DNA of 64,000 bases, taken from Flavobacteriales bacterium (lineage in GTDB: Bacteria > Bacteroidota > Bacteroidia > NS11-12g > UBA9320). Positions 27,826 to 36,009 of this stretch are shown here, one piece after another. Below the pieces are notes generated by a model. That model saw only the letters and a program-made list of their open reading frames with translations, was not told the DNA's origin and made no database searches. A program made the position numbers and the translations under genes. The stretch spans positions 1-64,000 of the forward strand of contig JACJZT010000007.1 in the NCBI GenBank assembly GCA_020635455.1, given 5' to 3'. Every line of letters starts with the position of its first letter. The stretch's first letter is position 1.

Positions 27826-28734
27826 TTAGTCTGTTTTTGGAATGTCATGAAGTTTTCTTACAACTAACAACATTACTCTATACTTCGTGACCTCTTCTGA
27901 AGGTGAACCGTTTTTACTTGTAACCATGTCTAACCCGTCCAAGTAACCCTCACATTGGTTAATCATTTCTTTTTTAAAATCCTTTGTAGTAGCCTCAAAT
28001 GATGGATCGATAAATTGGTGTAAATATGCATTGATTTCCCCTCTGCTATAAGAGGCTGTAGTTATATCACCTGTTTTAGTTTTGTCCCTTTGATGAAACC
28101 TTTCATGTACTAAGATTGATTTTAAATTATTAGCATTACCCATTAAATCATATAGATGCCCTTTTGCATCAACAGATAATAAGATTTTCTTGTCATCAAT
28201 TGTAGTAGATGCATAGGGGTCTCTCCTTTCTATTTCGTATGAAAAATTATCCTTTCCTTTAGGCGAGTAATGATCAGCAATATTTGAAAAAATTTTATTT
28301 GATTCAGTTGTTCCATTACCATTTTTATCAACTTGGAAATTAAAATTTGTTAGTTTTATATACTTTTCAACTTTACCTACATTTTCATTAATATAAATGT
28401 AGTTGGAGCCATTGTCTTCGTGTTTCCTAAATGTACCGTCAGCGTTGAAAAAATCATCATCCCCCTTTGGATCCATTCGCCAAATTGGGGCATTGCTTAA
28501 ACATAAATAAGGGCTTTGCCATTCTTTAAATACTGGGTCCAAATTCCACCTTCTACCTAATCTCGCATCATATTCCCAATATTCAGCTGTTGTCACATTT
28601 CCTTCACCATATACTTCATCATCTTTCTCCTGTTTATTGAATCCGAACCGATACTTCATCGAAGTATCCGAAGTAAAAGTTCTTCCACTGAGTGGACTTC
28701 CGTAGGAAGGATAATATATCTGATGTTTTTGCAT
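27826..28734 (-). CDS. Orphan RHS tip with HExxH metallopeptidase-like domain
   Basis: The 302-residue product (ATG 28734; a TTG at 28758 would add eight residues) starts directly in the end of an RHS core: YPSYGSPLSGR, MKYRFGFNKQEKDDE, EYDARLGRRWNLDP, SPYLCLSNAP. There is no N-terminal RHS, signal peptide or secretion region. After MDPKGDDDF the tip contains SILVHERFHQRD (HExxH, His210, Glu211, His214) and EINAYLHQ, whose Glu233 could be the third zinc ligand, suggesting a gluzincin-like protease. The gene is a displaced tip, possibly kept as a donor cassette. The next gene is a likely immunity partner. Confidence 0.75.
   Translation of the reverse strand: MQKHQIYYPSYGSPLSGRTFTSDTSMKYRFGFNKQEKDDEVYGEGNVTTAEYWEYDARLGRRWNLDPVFKEWQSPYLCLSNAPIWRMDPKGDDDFFNADGTFRKHEDNGSNYIYINENVGKVEKYIKLTNFNFQVDKNGNGTTESNKIFSNIADHYSPKGKDNFSYEIERRDPYASTTIDDKKILLSVDAKGHLYDLMGNANNLKSILVHERFHQRDKTKTGDITTASYSRGEINAYLHQFIDPSFEATTKDFKKEMINQCEGYLDGLDMVTSKNGSPSEEVTKYRVMLLVVRKLHDIPKTD
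28690..28707 (-). repeat. 18-base RHS core block, copy 2
   Basis: The reverse complement of CCTACGGAAGTCCACTCA, identical to copy 1 at 25545. It marks the start of RHS homology in the HExxH tip gene and has the opposite orientation to the main RHS gene. Confidence 0.85.
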
Positions 28735-28879
28735 TAAAATTATTGAAACTTTATTCAAATTTACAGAGCATTTTAAACAATGACCTCCTCATTCGTTTTT
28801 ATGGTATTAGCACAAACTTATACTCTAATAATTTTAGTTCTAAGAAAGGAAGTCTTTAGAAATCTAACCATTAAAAGAT

Positions 28880-29077
28880 TTAATTGTAGAACCATATTAT
28901 TATTCGTGCCATCAAGAAAATTATCAATGCAGTGATAATTGAAACAGTTGTATTGATTTCTAAGTCTTCCTTAATAACATAATCTTTTAGATTTTTCTTT
29001 CTAAATAAAACCCATCTAATAAATCCACCAGGAAAGGAAATCAAAACCTCTAACAAAAAACTTAAAATAAACTGCAT
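28880..29077 (-). CDS. Small membrane protein (candidate immunity for the SH3b tip)
   Basis: A 65-residue protein with two likely membrane segments (LSFLLEVLISFPGGFIRWVLF and INTTVSIITALIIFLMARIIIWF) joined by a charged loop rich in Lys. It starts three bases after the stop of the upstream RHS tip. Short two-span membrane proteins behind toxin tips often act as immunity proteins; here this is inference. No known family is recognised. Confidence 0.55.
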   Translation of the reverse strand: MQFILSFLLEVLISFPGGFIRWVLFRKKNLKDYVIKEDLEINTTVSIITALIIFLMARIIIWFYN

Positions 29078-29080
29078 AAT

Positions 29081-30022
29081 TTATCCTTTGTCTTTTTTTG
29101 CCGGTTGTGATATAAATTGATTACTAATCCAGCCTTTTCTGCCATCATTTGTAGACACTTCAGAAAAACCATTTTCAGTTTTACCACTAGGTGTCAAAGT
29201 TGCATTTTTATACATAAGTCCCAACACGGAAGATTCTGTATTAGATTCTGATCTTAACCTTACACCATCACCAGTTACAATTACACTTGGGTTAGAGGAA
29301 TTGGAACTTTCAGAATTAGAATTGTTTCCAGGATTAATTTGATCTATTCCCTTTTTAATACTTTCTACAATAACTTTCTTTAATGCCTTTTTTGTAACTT
29401 TATCCATTAAACTTGCGCCATTTCCAACTACTTTAATTGGCTTAGAAACAACTTCAATTGAAGCTTTCAACATTTCCTTTTTTGCTTCTTGATCATCACC
29501 AAGCGGGACAAATTTCCAATTTTCTAATTTGTAGGTCGTGTTTTTAAAAAGATAACTGCTTTCATGGTATGCCTCCCCTTCATGAGCACCTTCTACCAAC
29601 ACTACATGGGCTTGATTAATTAATGGAATACTAAGGCTACCTACTGTAACAAATGGACTAAGAATACTGGATGATGCTTTTATTAACTTTGCTTTTGTTA
29701 AATCCATAAAATAATGAGCTGGACTTTTTTCCAATCCATCCCGATCAATACAATAAATTGGTGTATTCTCAGCAAAAGCATATGTACTATTAAATGGGTA
29801 CTCCTTCATTAAGGGATCCACACTCAGAAACTTTCCTAACCTAGTATCATAAATCCTCATCCCATAATCCTGTTGATTTCCTTCCCCCTTGGTTTCATTA
29901 TCATTTTCCTTCCCATTGAACCCAAACCTATACTTCATCAAGGTATCAGAAGAATATTCCCTTCCAATGAGTGGACTTCCGTAGGGAGGATAATCAAAAT
30001 GAGTTCTATCTATGACGGTCAT
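29081..30022 (-). CDS. Orphan RHS tip ending in an SH3b-like domain
   Basis: The 313-residue product begins inside the RHS core (YPPYGSPLIGREYSSDT, KYRFGFNGKENDNE, DTRLGKFLSVDPL, SAYAFAEN-like STYAFAENTP) with no N-terminal RHS part. The tip from about residue 100 includes a hydrophobic stretch (SILSPFVTVGSLSIPLI), then a Lys-rich region, an Asn/Ser-rich linker, and a C-terminal SH3b-like domain with VTGDGVRLRSESNTESS, and GRKGWISNQFIS. SH3b domains bind peptidoglycan or cell-surface targets. The toxic activity is not clear. A second displaced cassette; a membrane immunity candidate follows. Confidence 0.7.
   Translation of the reverse strand: MTVIDRTHFDYPPYGSPLIGREYSSDTLMKYRFGFNGKENDNETKGEGNQQDYGMRIYDTRLGKFLSVDPLMKEYPFNSTYAFAENTPIYCIDRDGLEKSPAHYFMDLTKAKLIKASSSILSPFVTVGSLSIPLINQAHVVLVEGAHEGEAYHESSYLFKNTTYKLENWKFVPLGDDQEAKKEMLKASIEVVSKPIKVVGNGASLMDKVTKKALKKVIVESIKKGIDQINPGNNSNSESSNSSNPSVIVTGDGVRLRSESNTESSVLGLMYKNATLTPSGKTENGFSEVSTNDGRKGWISNQFISQPAKKDKG
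29968..29985 (-). repeat. 18-base RHS core block, copy 3
   Basis: The third copy of CCTACGGAAGTCCACTCA, minus orientation, identical to the copies at 25545 and 28690. Together they could support recombination between the orphan tips and the main RHS gene. Confidence 0.85.
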
Positions 30023-30097
30023 TGAGTTTGAGAAGCTAGATAAATGTTAAAAATCAAGTGTTTTTTTGCATATTTACATCAAATTTAGGCCAATTTT

Positions 30098-30730
30098 ATG
30101 CAAAGAACAAACGACAAAATCCCAATCCTTATTTTGCTCGAAAAGTTTATTTACGATTCGGAGAAAGGAAAGAGGCTTCAAAAGAATGGAGCACTAATTT
30201 CAAGCTCAACCATTGATAATTACCATGCTTTGTTTTCAAATTTAAAAGGATTTTGCTCTAAGTCTCAAAATGAATGGTCCTTTAATGTAAAATACAGAGC
30301 TTCAAAAACCGGATTTAACAAGGAAAAGAAGTATTACAAACGGTTCTATACCCACTTCACCAATTATTTGTACAGCAAAGGTTGTACTGATAATTATGTT
30401 GGCATGCAAATAAAAATTCTGCGAACCTTTTTTATTTACCAGATATCTACCCTGGGCTATGAAATGGGGTTGTTTTACAGGGATTTTTACGTTAGAAGGG
30501 AAGAAATACCCATTATCGTACTTTCTCAGGAGCAGTTAAGGTTTCTGATAAGCAATGAAGAGTTCGAGAATTCTCTTTCAACAAAAATGAAGATAATAAA
30601 GGACATCTTTGTGGTTGGATGTACCATCGGTTTAAGATTCTCAGATTTAATGTCATTAAAAGGTTCAAATCTCGAAAAACAAGATGGAGCAACGTATATT
30701 GTTAAAGTATCAAAAAAAAGCTGTACTTAG
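30098..30730 (+). pseudogene. Truncated tyrosine recombinase
   Basis: The N-terminal SAM-like DNA-binding domain of a Bacteroidota phage-type integrase is complete (residues about 1-135), and the catalytic domain starts with VLSQEQLRFLISNEEF and GCTIGLRFSDLMSL, whose Arg180 is the first catalytic residue. The frame then stops after VSKKSCT. The Lys, His-x-x-Arg, His and Tyr parts of the active site are missing, so the 210-residue product cannot be active. Break-point DNA forms a 23-base palindrome. The IS4-type element starts about 105 bases further on and is not itself the cause of the break. Confidence 0.85.
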
Positions 30731-30745
30731 TTTGTAACTAAGTAC
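30723..30745. repeat. 23-base palindrome at the integrase break
   Basis: GTACTTAGTT, three spacer bases, then AACTAAGTAC: two perfect 10-base arms. The last codons and stop of the broken integrase lie inside it. A second short dyad (ATGCT aa AGCAT) follows at about 30756, with a T-run. It could be a recombination site, an element end or a transcription terminator. Confidence 0.7.
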
Positions 30746-30834
30746 TACCACTTTATGCTAAAGCATGCTTTTTTAATTTTATTCGAATAAAGCAATTATA
30801 CCTCAAGGATGCATTCATAAATTTAGAAATATAA

Positions 30835-32123
30835 ATCCTGAGTTGCAAACCATAAGTGTTCGAAACCTTGAACAACGGGTTGTTAATAGTTAGTAATATT
30901 GGTTTTCAGAAGTTTAAGGTTGGTTATTAGTTTGATATGTGAATGCGGACCAATTGCTAAAATTAATTCCTGAGGATGAATTAGAGTTCTTGAGTGTAAC
31001 TACCGATGTAAATTATCAAACCAAAAAGCTCTATGGTTCTGTAATTTTCAAGTTGCTTTTATTTTCTATGCTCAACAGTTCCAAGGTTAGCTATCGTGTA
31101 ATGGAAAAGATAGTGTTATCCTCCAGTTTTATAGCTTTTCTTGGGTTCAAAATCGAAACAAAATTTAATTCTATACGGGATAGAATATGCTGTATAAATG
31201 CTTCTTATTTTGAACAACTTTTCAATAAAATATTTACCATTTATAATCAACAGCTCAAGGAAGAAAAAGCCTTGATAAAGGTTGACAGCACATATGTAGG
31301 AATTGCCTCCAAACTGGTAAAATGGGATATGCATAATGGCAGGAAGAATACATCTAAAAAGCAAATTAAATATTCGGTAAGTGTTAAAGGCAGCCTTCCA
31401 TGTGGCTTCAAAATTTTCACTGATAAAAAATATATCAGCGAAGATTTGGCATTATCGGAAACCATTACTGAAAATATCCATATAGATGAATCTCTTGTCG
31501 TATTTGACCGTGGACTTAAATCCAGAAAAAAATTCGATGAATTAACCAATCAAAGCATACATTTTATAACAAGAATTGCGCCTAACACCTTTTTAAAAAT
31601 AATTGAAAACAATAGACTATACCGGCCAATTGAAACTCAAACATTAATTATAAATGAAGATTTAAAAGTAAAATTAAGAAATAGGAGTTCGAAAATTTCA
31701 GATAACAACTATAGGGTAATTAAGGCTAAAATGAAATCTTCTAATGAACCACTTATCTTTTTGACCAATGACTTTGATCTAAGTGCCGATGAAGTTACTA
31801 CCTTATATAAACAAAGATGGGAAATAGAATTATTTTTTAAATTTTTAAAGCAACACCTAAATCTCTCACATCTTGTATCTCGGAATGAAAATGCAATTAA
31901 AGTAATTCTTTATATGACCATGATATTGGCAATTTTAATTCTATCTTATAGAAAAATAAACAATATCAAAGGGTATAAAATGGCAAAACTGCAATTTGAA
32001 ATTGAGTTGGACAATTCAATGATTAAAGAAATTGTGATCCTCTCTGGCGGAAACCCTGATAAAGTCTCATATCTTTGGAACACCTCCTAAGGTTTCGAAC
32101 ACTTATGGTTGCAAACTCAGGAT
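30835..32123 (+). mobile_element. IS4-type insertion sequence
   Basis: A 1289-base element bounded by 35-base inverted ends: 30835-30869 and 32089-32123, both reading ATCCTGAGTT... on their inward strand and differing only by a few bases near position 11-13. It carries one transposase gene. The right inverted end overlaps the transposase stop codon. A clear target duplication was not found. A 19-base near-repeat at 32112-32130 and 32131-32149 duplicates part of the right end. Confidence 0.85.
30939..32090 (+). CDS. IS4 family transposase
   Basis: A 383-residue DDE transposase, full length for the smaller IS4 members. The first Asp is in LIKVDSTYVG, the second in VVFDRGLKSR, and the catalytic Glu in the YREK signature (YKQRWEIELFFKFLKQHL: Tyr, Arg, Glu, Lys in order). 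The start lies 70 bases inside the left end. The frame is intact, so the element may still move. Low GC is like the neighbouring RHS genes. Confidence 0.92.
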   Translation: MNADQLLKLIPEDELEFLSVTTDVNYQTKKLYGSVIFKLLLFSMLNSSKVSYRVMEKIVLSSSFIAFLGFKIETKFNSIRDRICCINASYFEQLFNKIFTIYNQQLKEEKALIKVDSTYVGIASKLVKWDMHNGRKNTSKKQIKYSVSVKGSLPCGFKIFTDKKYISEDLALSETITENIHIDESLVVFDRGLKSRKKFDELTNQSIHFITRIAPNTFLKIIENNRLYRPIETQTLIINEDLKVKLRNRSSKISDNNYRVIKAKMKSSNEPLIFLTNDFDLSADEVTTLYKQRWEIELFFKFLKQHLNLSHLVSRNENAIKVILYMTMILAILILSYRKINNIKGYKMAKLQFEIELDNSMIKEIVILSGGNPDKVSYLWNTS

Positions 32124-32149
32124 AACATTACAAACTCAGGATAGCATTG
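32112..32149 (+). repeat. Two tandem 19-base units at the IS right end
   Basis: CAAACTCAGGATAACATTA is followed by CAAACTCAGGATAGCATTG, matching at 17 of 19 bases. The first unit includes the outer 12 bases of the IS right end, so the second unit looks like a copy of the IS terminus plus flank, left by replication slippage or an earlier insertion. Confidence 0.7.
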
Positions 32150-32270
32150 AATATGTACTTTGTGGAAGAAAGAGTATAAACGATCTCAATACAAAATGAT
32201 TTTTGCTTTACGGTTGTATTAAATACCCTAAACTCTCACCGTTTATGTAGGGCAAGACTATATTTGTTTT
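32124..32270. other. Intergenic remnant right of the IS
   Basis: About 147 bases between the IS end and ruvB. After the tandem copy of the IS end there is no readable protein, no integrase tail and no RNA gene that I can see. It marks the right border of the accessory island. Confidence 0.5.
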
Positions 32271-33299
32271 TCAAAATAAAGTTGGGGTATCGCCATAATT
32301 TTTTAGCTTACCCAAATGCTCATAAGCCAGAGCCGTAGCTTCACGTCCACGTGCTGTACGTTGCAGCAATCCCTGCTGAATAAGAAATGGTTCGTATACT
32401 TCTTCTATGGTACCCCCCTCCTCTCCAACTGCAGTGGCAATTGTATTTAAACCAACCGGACCACCTTTGAATTTATCAATGATCGTTAACAAGATCTTAT
32501 TGTCCATTTCGTCGAGTCCCATCTTGTCCACATTTAAGGCATCAAGTGAAAAATTTGCAATATCCAGGGTGATAACACCATTGCCTTTGATCTGAGCAAA
32601 ATCCCTTGTCCTGCGGAGAAGGGAGTTTGCAATCCGAGGTGTACCCCTGCTTCTTTTTGCTATTTCATACGCAGCCTTTTCCTCTATCGGAGTATTGATA
32701 ATTTTTGCACTTCTGAGTAAAATTCGTTTTAACAGATCGGCATTGTAATATTCCAGTCTGCAATTGATGCCAAACCTTGCCCGCAGTGGAGACGTTAACA
32801 AACCTGAGCGGGTGGTAGCACCAACCAATGTAAAAGGATTAAGGGCAATCTGCACTGATCGCGCATTGGGGCCGGTATCGATCATTATGTCGATCTTATA
32901 ATCCTCCATGGCACTGTACAGGTATTCTTCAACCACATTGCTCAAACGGTGTATTTCGTCAATAAAAAGCACATCTCCTTCTTCGAGATTGGTTAACAAT
33001 CCCGCAAGATCACCCGGCTTTTCAATAACCGGTCCGGAAGTAACCCTGATGCTGGACCCCAATTCATTGGCAATAATGTTAGACAAGGTTGTTTTACCAA
33101 GACCGGGAGGACCGTGCAACAAGACATGGTCAAGTGCCTCCCCTCTCAACACTGCTGCCTTCACAAAAACCCTGAGGTTTTCCATGATCTTATCCTGTCC
33201 GGAAAAATCATCGAAACTGGAAGGCCTTAAGACTTTTTCCAGTTCCCTTTCCTGAGCAGAAAGATTTTCTTTATTGGCGTCAAGGATATTATTTTGCAC
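32271..33299 (-). CDS. ruvB: Holliday junction branch migration helicase RuvB
   Basis: RuvB is the AAA+ motor that drives branch migration of Holliday junctions with RuvA. The 342-residue protein is full length. It shows RPSSFDDFSGQDKIMENL, Walker A GPPGLGKTT, Walker B DVLFIDEIHRL, sensor GATTRSGLLTSPLRARFG and the C-terminal winged helix with GTIEEVYEPFLIQQGLLQRT. The start codon is GTG at 33299; the frame is closed by a TAA four codons upstream, and no ATG fits. The gene is divergent from the DUF1573 gene. Identification is certain. Confidence 0.97.
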   Translation of the reverse strand: MQNNILDANKENLSAQERELEKVLRPSSFDDFSGQDKIMENLRVFVKAAVLRGEALDHVLLHGPPGLGKTTLSNIIANELGSSIRVTSGPVIEKPGDLAGLLTNLEEGDVLFIDEIHRLSNVVEEYLYSAMEDYKIDIMIDTGPNARSVQIALNPFTLVGATTRSGLLTSPLRARFGINCRLEYYNADLLKRILLRSAKIINTPIEEKAAYEIAKRSRGTPRIANSLLRRTRDFAQIKGNGVITLDIANFSLDALNVDKMGLDEMDNKILLTIIDKFKGGPVGLNTIATAVGEEGGTIEEVYEPFLIQQGLLQRTARGREATALAYEHLGKLKNYGDTPTLF

Positions 33300-33303
33300 A
33301 TTA

Positions 33304-33329
33304 CAAAGTTAAACAATAAATACAGGCAA
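33304..33329 (-). promoter_or_regulatory. Candidate ruvB promoter
   Basis: On the minus strand TTG (33329-33327), 15 spacer bases and TAACTTTG (33311-33304) fit the Bacteroidota -33/-7 pattern, with a somewhat short spacer. The -7 element ends only four bases before the GTG start, so the transcript could be almost leaderless. Confidence 0.35.
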
Positions 33330-33364
33330 CCTACAGTGCTTAATCCACATCTTTTAGCAAGTAA

Positions 33365-34447
33365 ATGAAACGAATATATCTAATCAGCTGCCTTTTCTTT
33401 TTCAGCTTCAACTCTATAGCTCAGCATAACAAAACCACTCTCACGGTTAACAAAAGATTTCATGATTTTGGAACCATTAAGGAAGATGGCGGAACGGTAC
33501 AGGCTGAGTTTATCATTAAAAATACCGGAAACTCGAACCTGATAATCATAAATGCTGAACCGTCATGCGGTTGCACGGTAAGCGACTGGACAAAAGACTC
33601 TATCCTTCCGGGTAAAACGGGAAAAGTTGTTGCTACATTCGACCCGAAAAACATGGTCGGTATTATAGACAAAACCATAGGAGTTTATACCAATGCAAAA
33701 TACTCTTCTGTTTTGGTTCTCGAATTGAGAGGTGAAGTTACACCAAGAGACAAATCGATGGATGACATTTTTCCCTACAGAGTTGGTAATTTGAGGTTTG
33801 ACCAGGAAATGATAGAACTTGGCAATGTACCTCATAATGCTTCGGATTCGGGATATGTGGTCATGTATAACGACGGTCAGTACCCTATAAAGATCAACAA
33901 CATCAGCCCTTTACCGGAGGGTTTCCGTATCAGGCCTGTAAAAAAAATAATTGAGCCCGGTAAGGAAGTCCGATTATATGCCAGCATTGACGCCTACACA
34001 TTAAAGGATTTTGGACCATTTAACAAGGCTTTCAGATTGTATACCGATGATCCTCAGTATTCAGAAAAACCTCTTTATTTGTTTGGACATGTCTCTTATA
34101 ATTTCGGTAAAATGTCTAAGAAGGCTCTTAAAAAAGCACCCAGGATCAAACTCGACCGCACTTCTCACGATTTTGGAGAACAGGCAATGGGTGCTTATGT
34201 AACAACTGATTTTACAGTTTCAAACAACGGAAAGAACCCTTTGAAGATCCTTGCAGTCAAAGCACAATGCTCCTGTACCACTGCTTCGATCGATAAAAGC
34301 GAGCTCCTGTCAAACGAATCTACCAAACTTCACATTAAATTCGACCTGCTGGGACATGCAGGACTTTTGCAAAAACCGGTCACCTTATACACCAACGACC
34401 CAAAAAACCCTACCATTGACGTTGTGGTAAGAGCAATGTTATTTTAA
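33365..34447 (+). CDS. Secreted protein with two DUF1573 domains
   Basis: A 360-residue exported protein (signal peptide to about residue 19, ending SIAQ). Two Ig-like DUF1573 domains are seen: residues about 27-125 with HDFGTIKEDGGTVQAEFIIKN and EPSCGCTVSDW, and about 265-360 with SHDFGEQAMGAYVTTDFTVSN and KAQCSCTTASID. The region between resembles a third, more divergent copy (IELGNVPHNASDSGYVVMYNDG). Such proteins are ASH/MSP-like and very common in Bacteroidota; function is unknown. It is divergent from ruvB and convergent with the CCA-adding-type gene. Confidence 0.87.
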   Translation: MKRIYLISCLFFFSFNSIAQHNKTTLTVNKRFHDFGTIKEDGGTVQAEFIIKNTGNSNLIIINAEPSCGCTVSDWTKDSILPGKTGKVVATFDPKNMVGIIDKTIGVYTNAKYSSVLVLELRGEVTPRDKSMDDIFPYRVGNLRFDQEMIELGNVPHNASDSGYVVMYNDGQYPIKINNISPLPEGFRIRPVKKIIEPGKEVRLYASIDAYTLKDFGPFNKAFRLYTDDPQYSEKPLYLFGHVSYNFGKMSKKALKKAPRIKLDRTSHDFGEQAMGAYVTTDFTVSNNGKNPLKILAVKAQCSCTTASIDKSELLSNESTKLHIKFDLLGHAGLLQKPVTLYTNDPKNPTIDVVVRAMLF

Positions 34448-34480
34448 GGACCCTTTTTTATGAACCAATTGAAAAGCTGA

Positions 34481-35950
34481 TCATAGAATACTTTTCAGGG
34501 TCAGTCCCATTTGCTCACCTTTCTTTTGAATAAATTCCAGAGCATCTTCGTAATTGTTTTGCACCTGTCCGTCAAGAATGGCTTCTCTCAGGGCATTTTT
34601 TAGTATCCCCACTTCCTTTCCTGCTTTGAGATCAAACAGATCCATCAATTGATTTCCGTCGATCGGTGGCTGCCAGTTTCGTATTTTATCCCGCTCATCC
34701 ACATCCTTGATCTTTTCTTCAACAATGCTGAGGTTGTGTTGAAACTTCCTGAATTTGAATTCATTTTTTGTGGTTATGTCTGCCCTGCATAATTTCATTA
34801 AACTATCCACATCATCACCCGAATCAAAAATAAGCCTTCTGATCGCCGAATCGGTCACGATCTCTTTTGACAACACAATTGGTCGCAGGTGTAAACGAAC
34901 CATTTTTTCAACAAACTTCATTTTCTCATTAAGCGGTAACCTTAATCTTCTGAAAATTCCCTTTACCATTCTTGCTCCTTTTTCCTCATGTCCGTGAAAG
35001 GTCCATCCCTCTTCTTTTGAAAACCTCTTGGTTTGTGGTTTGGCTATGTCGTGCAAAAGTGCTGCCCATCTCAGCCATAGGTCATTTGATTCGGGGCACA
35101 ACTGATCCAGCACCTGTAAGGTATGGTAAAAATTGTCTTTATGTGAAAGTCCGTCTATGGTTTCAACTCCCTGAAGTTTTACCAATTCAGGAAAAATATA
35201 AGCAAGCAAACCGGTATCAAAGAGAGATTTAAACCCAATAGATGGCCTTGTGCTCAATATTATTTTATTTAGTTCCTCAGATACTCTTTCCATCGAAATG
35301 ATCTGAATTCTTCCTGCATTTTTTGAAATGCCGGTATAAGTTGTTTCATCAAGCTCAAACTGCAGTTGTGCCGAAAAACGGATCGCTCTTAACATACGTA
35401 AGGGATCATCACTGAAAGTAAGGTCAGGATCCAGCGGTGTTCGTATAATTTTACGTTCAATATCACCCAACCCGTCGAAAAGATCGATTAGCCTGCCGTA
35501 GTCCTTTTTGCCTAAGCTAATGGCCATTGAATTTATGGTAAGGTCTCTCCTTTTAATATCGTCTTCAAAACTACCTGAGCTGACCGTAGGTTTTCTGCTA
35601 TCCGTTACATAGGATTCTTTTCTCGCTCCAACAAATTCAAGGTCCCAGTCATCGATCTTCAACATGGCAGTTCCAAAATTTCTGAACACATTTACGCTTG
35701 CACCATCGTTTAATTTATGAGCAACCGCCTGTGCAAAGTCAATACCATCACCCAAAACCATAAAATCCACATCTTTTGAAGGCCTTTGTAAAACAAGGTC
35801 CCTGACATATCCGCCGACCACATAGGCCTTGATGTTTAATTCTTCGGAAACTTCTGAAATGGTTTGAAAAATGGTATGCTCTAGCCGAAAATTCACAGGC
35901 GGCAAAGATAATAATGAGGGACTTATTTTGTAAAAAAAGCTTTCCTGCAT
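34481..35950 (-). CDS. tRNA nucleotidyltransferase/poly(A) polymerase family protein with HD domain (CCA-adding type)
   Basis: Class II nucleotidyltransferase expected to build or repair the CCA end of tRNA. The 489-residue protein shows the active-site motif AYVVGGYVRDLVLQRPSKDVDF (GG plus two Asp), the RRDLTINSMA motif, the DPLRMLRAIRF motif and a C-terminal HD domain with LLHDIAKPQTKR (phosphohydrolase fold). Layout and length match the Bacteroidota CCA tRNA nucleotidyltransferase group. The HD metal residues appear intact, giving possible 2',3'-cyclic phosphatase activity. It stands alone, convergent with the DUF1573 gene. Confidence 0.92.
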   Translation of the reverse strand: MQESFFYKISPSLLSLPPVNFRLEHTIFQTISEVSEELNIKAYVVGGYVRDLVLQRPSKDVDFMVLGDGIDFAQAVAHKLNDGASVNVFRNFGTAMLKIDDWDLEFVGARKESYVTDSRKPTVSSGSFEDDIKRRDLTINSMAISLGKKDYGRLIDLFDGLGDIERKIIRTPLDPDLTFSDDPLRMLRAIRFSAQLQFELDETTYTGISKNAGRIQIISMERVSEELNKIILSTRPSIGFKSLFDTGLLAYIFPELVKLQGVETIDGLSHKDNFYHTLQVLDQLCPESNDLWLRWAALLHDIAKPQTKRFSKEEGWTFHGHEEKGARMVKGIFRRLRLPLNEKMKFVEKMVRLHLRPIVLSKEIVTDSAIRRLIFDSGDDVDSLMKLCRADITTKNEFKFRKFQHNLSIVEEKIKDVDERDKIRNWQPPIDGNQLMDLFDLKAGKEVGILKNALREAILDGQVQNNYEDALEFIQKKGEQMGLTLKSIL

Positions 35951-36009
35951 AAATACAGGCGGTTCATTGAAATTTGCTCAACTGAATTAATTGTATACAT
36001 TTGTTTATT

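Noticed and set aside
23173..30098. CRISPR array or integron cassette array in the RHS island
   Set aside because: The repeats are three copies of an RHS core segment that encodes protein, not regularly spaced short repeats or attC-like sites.
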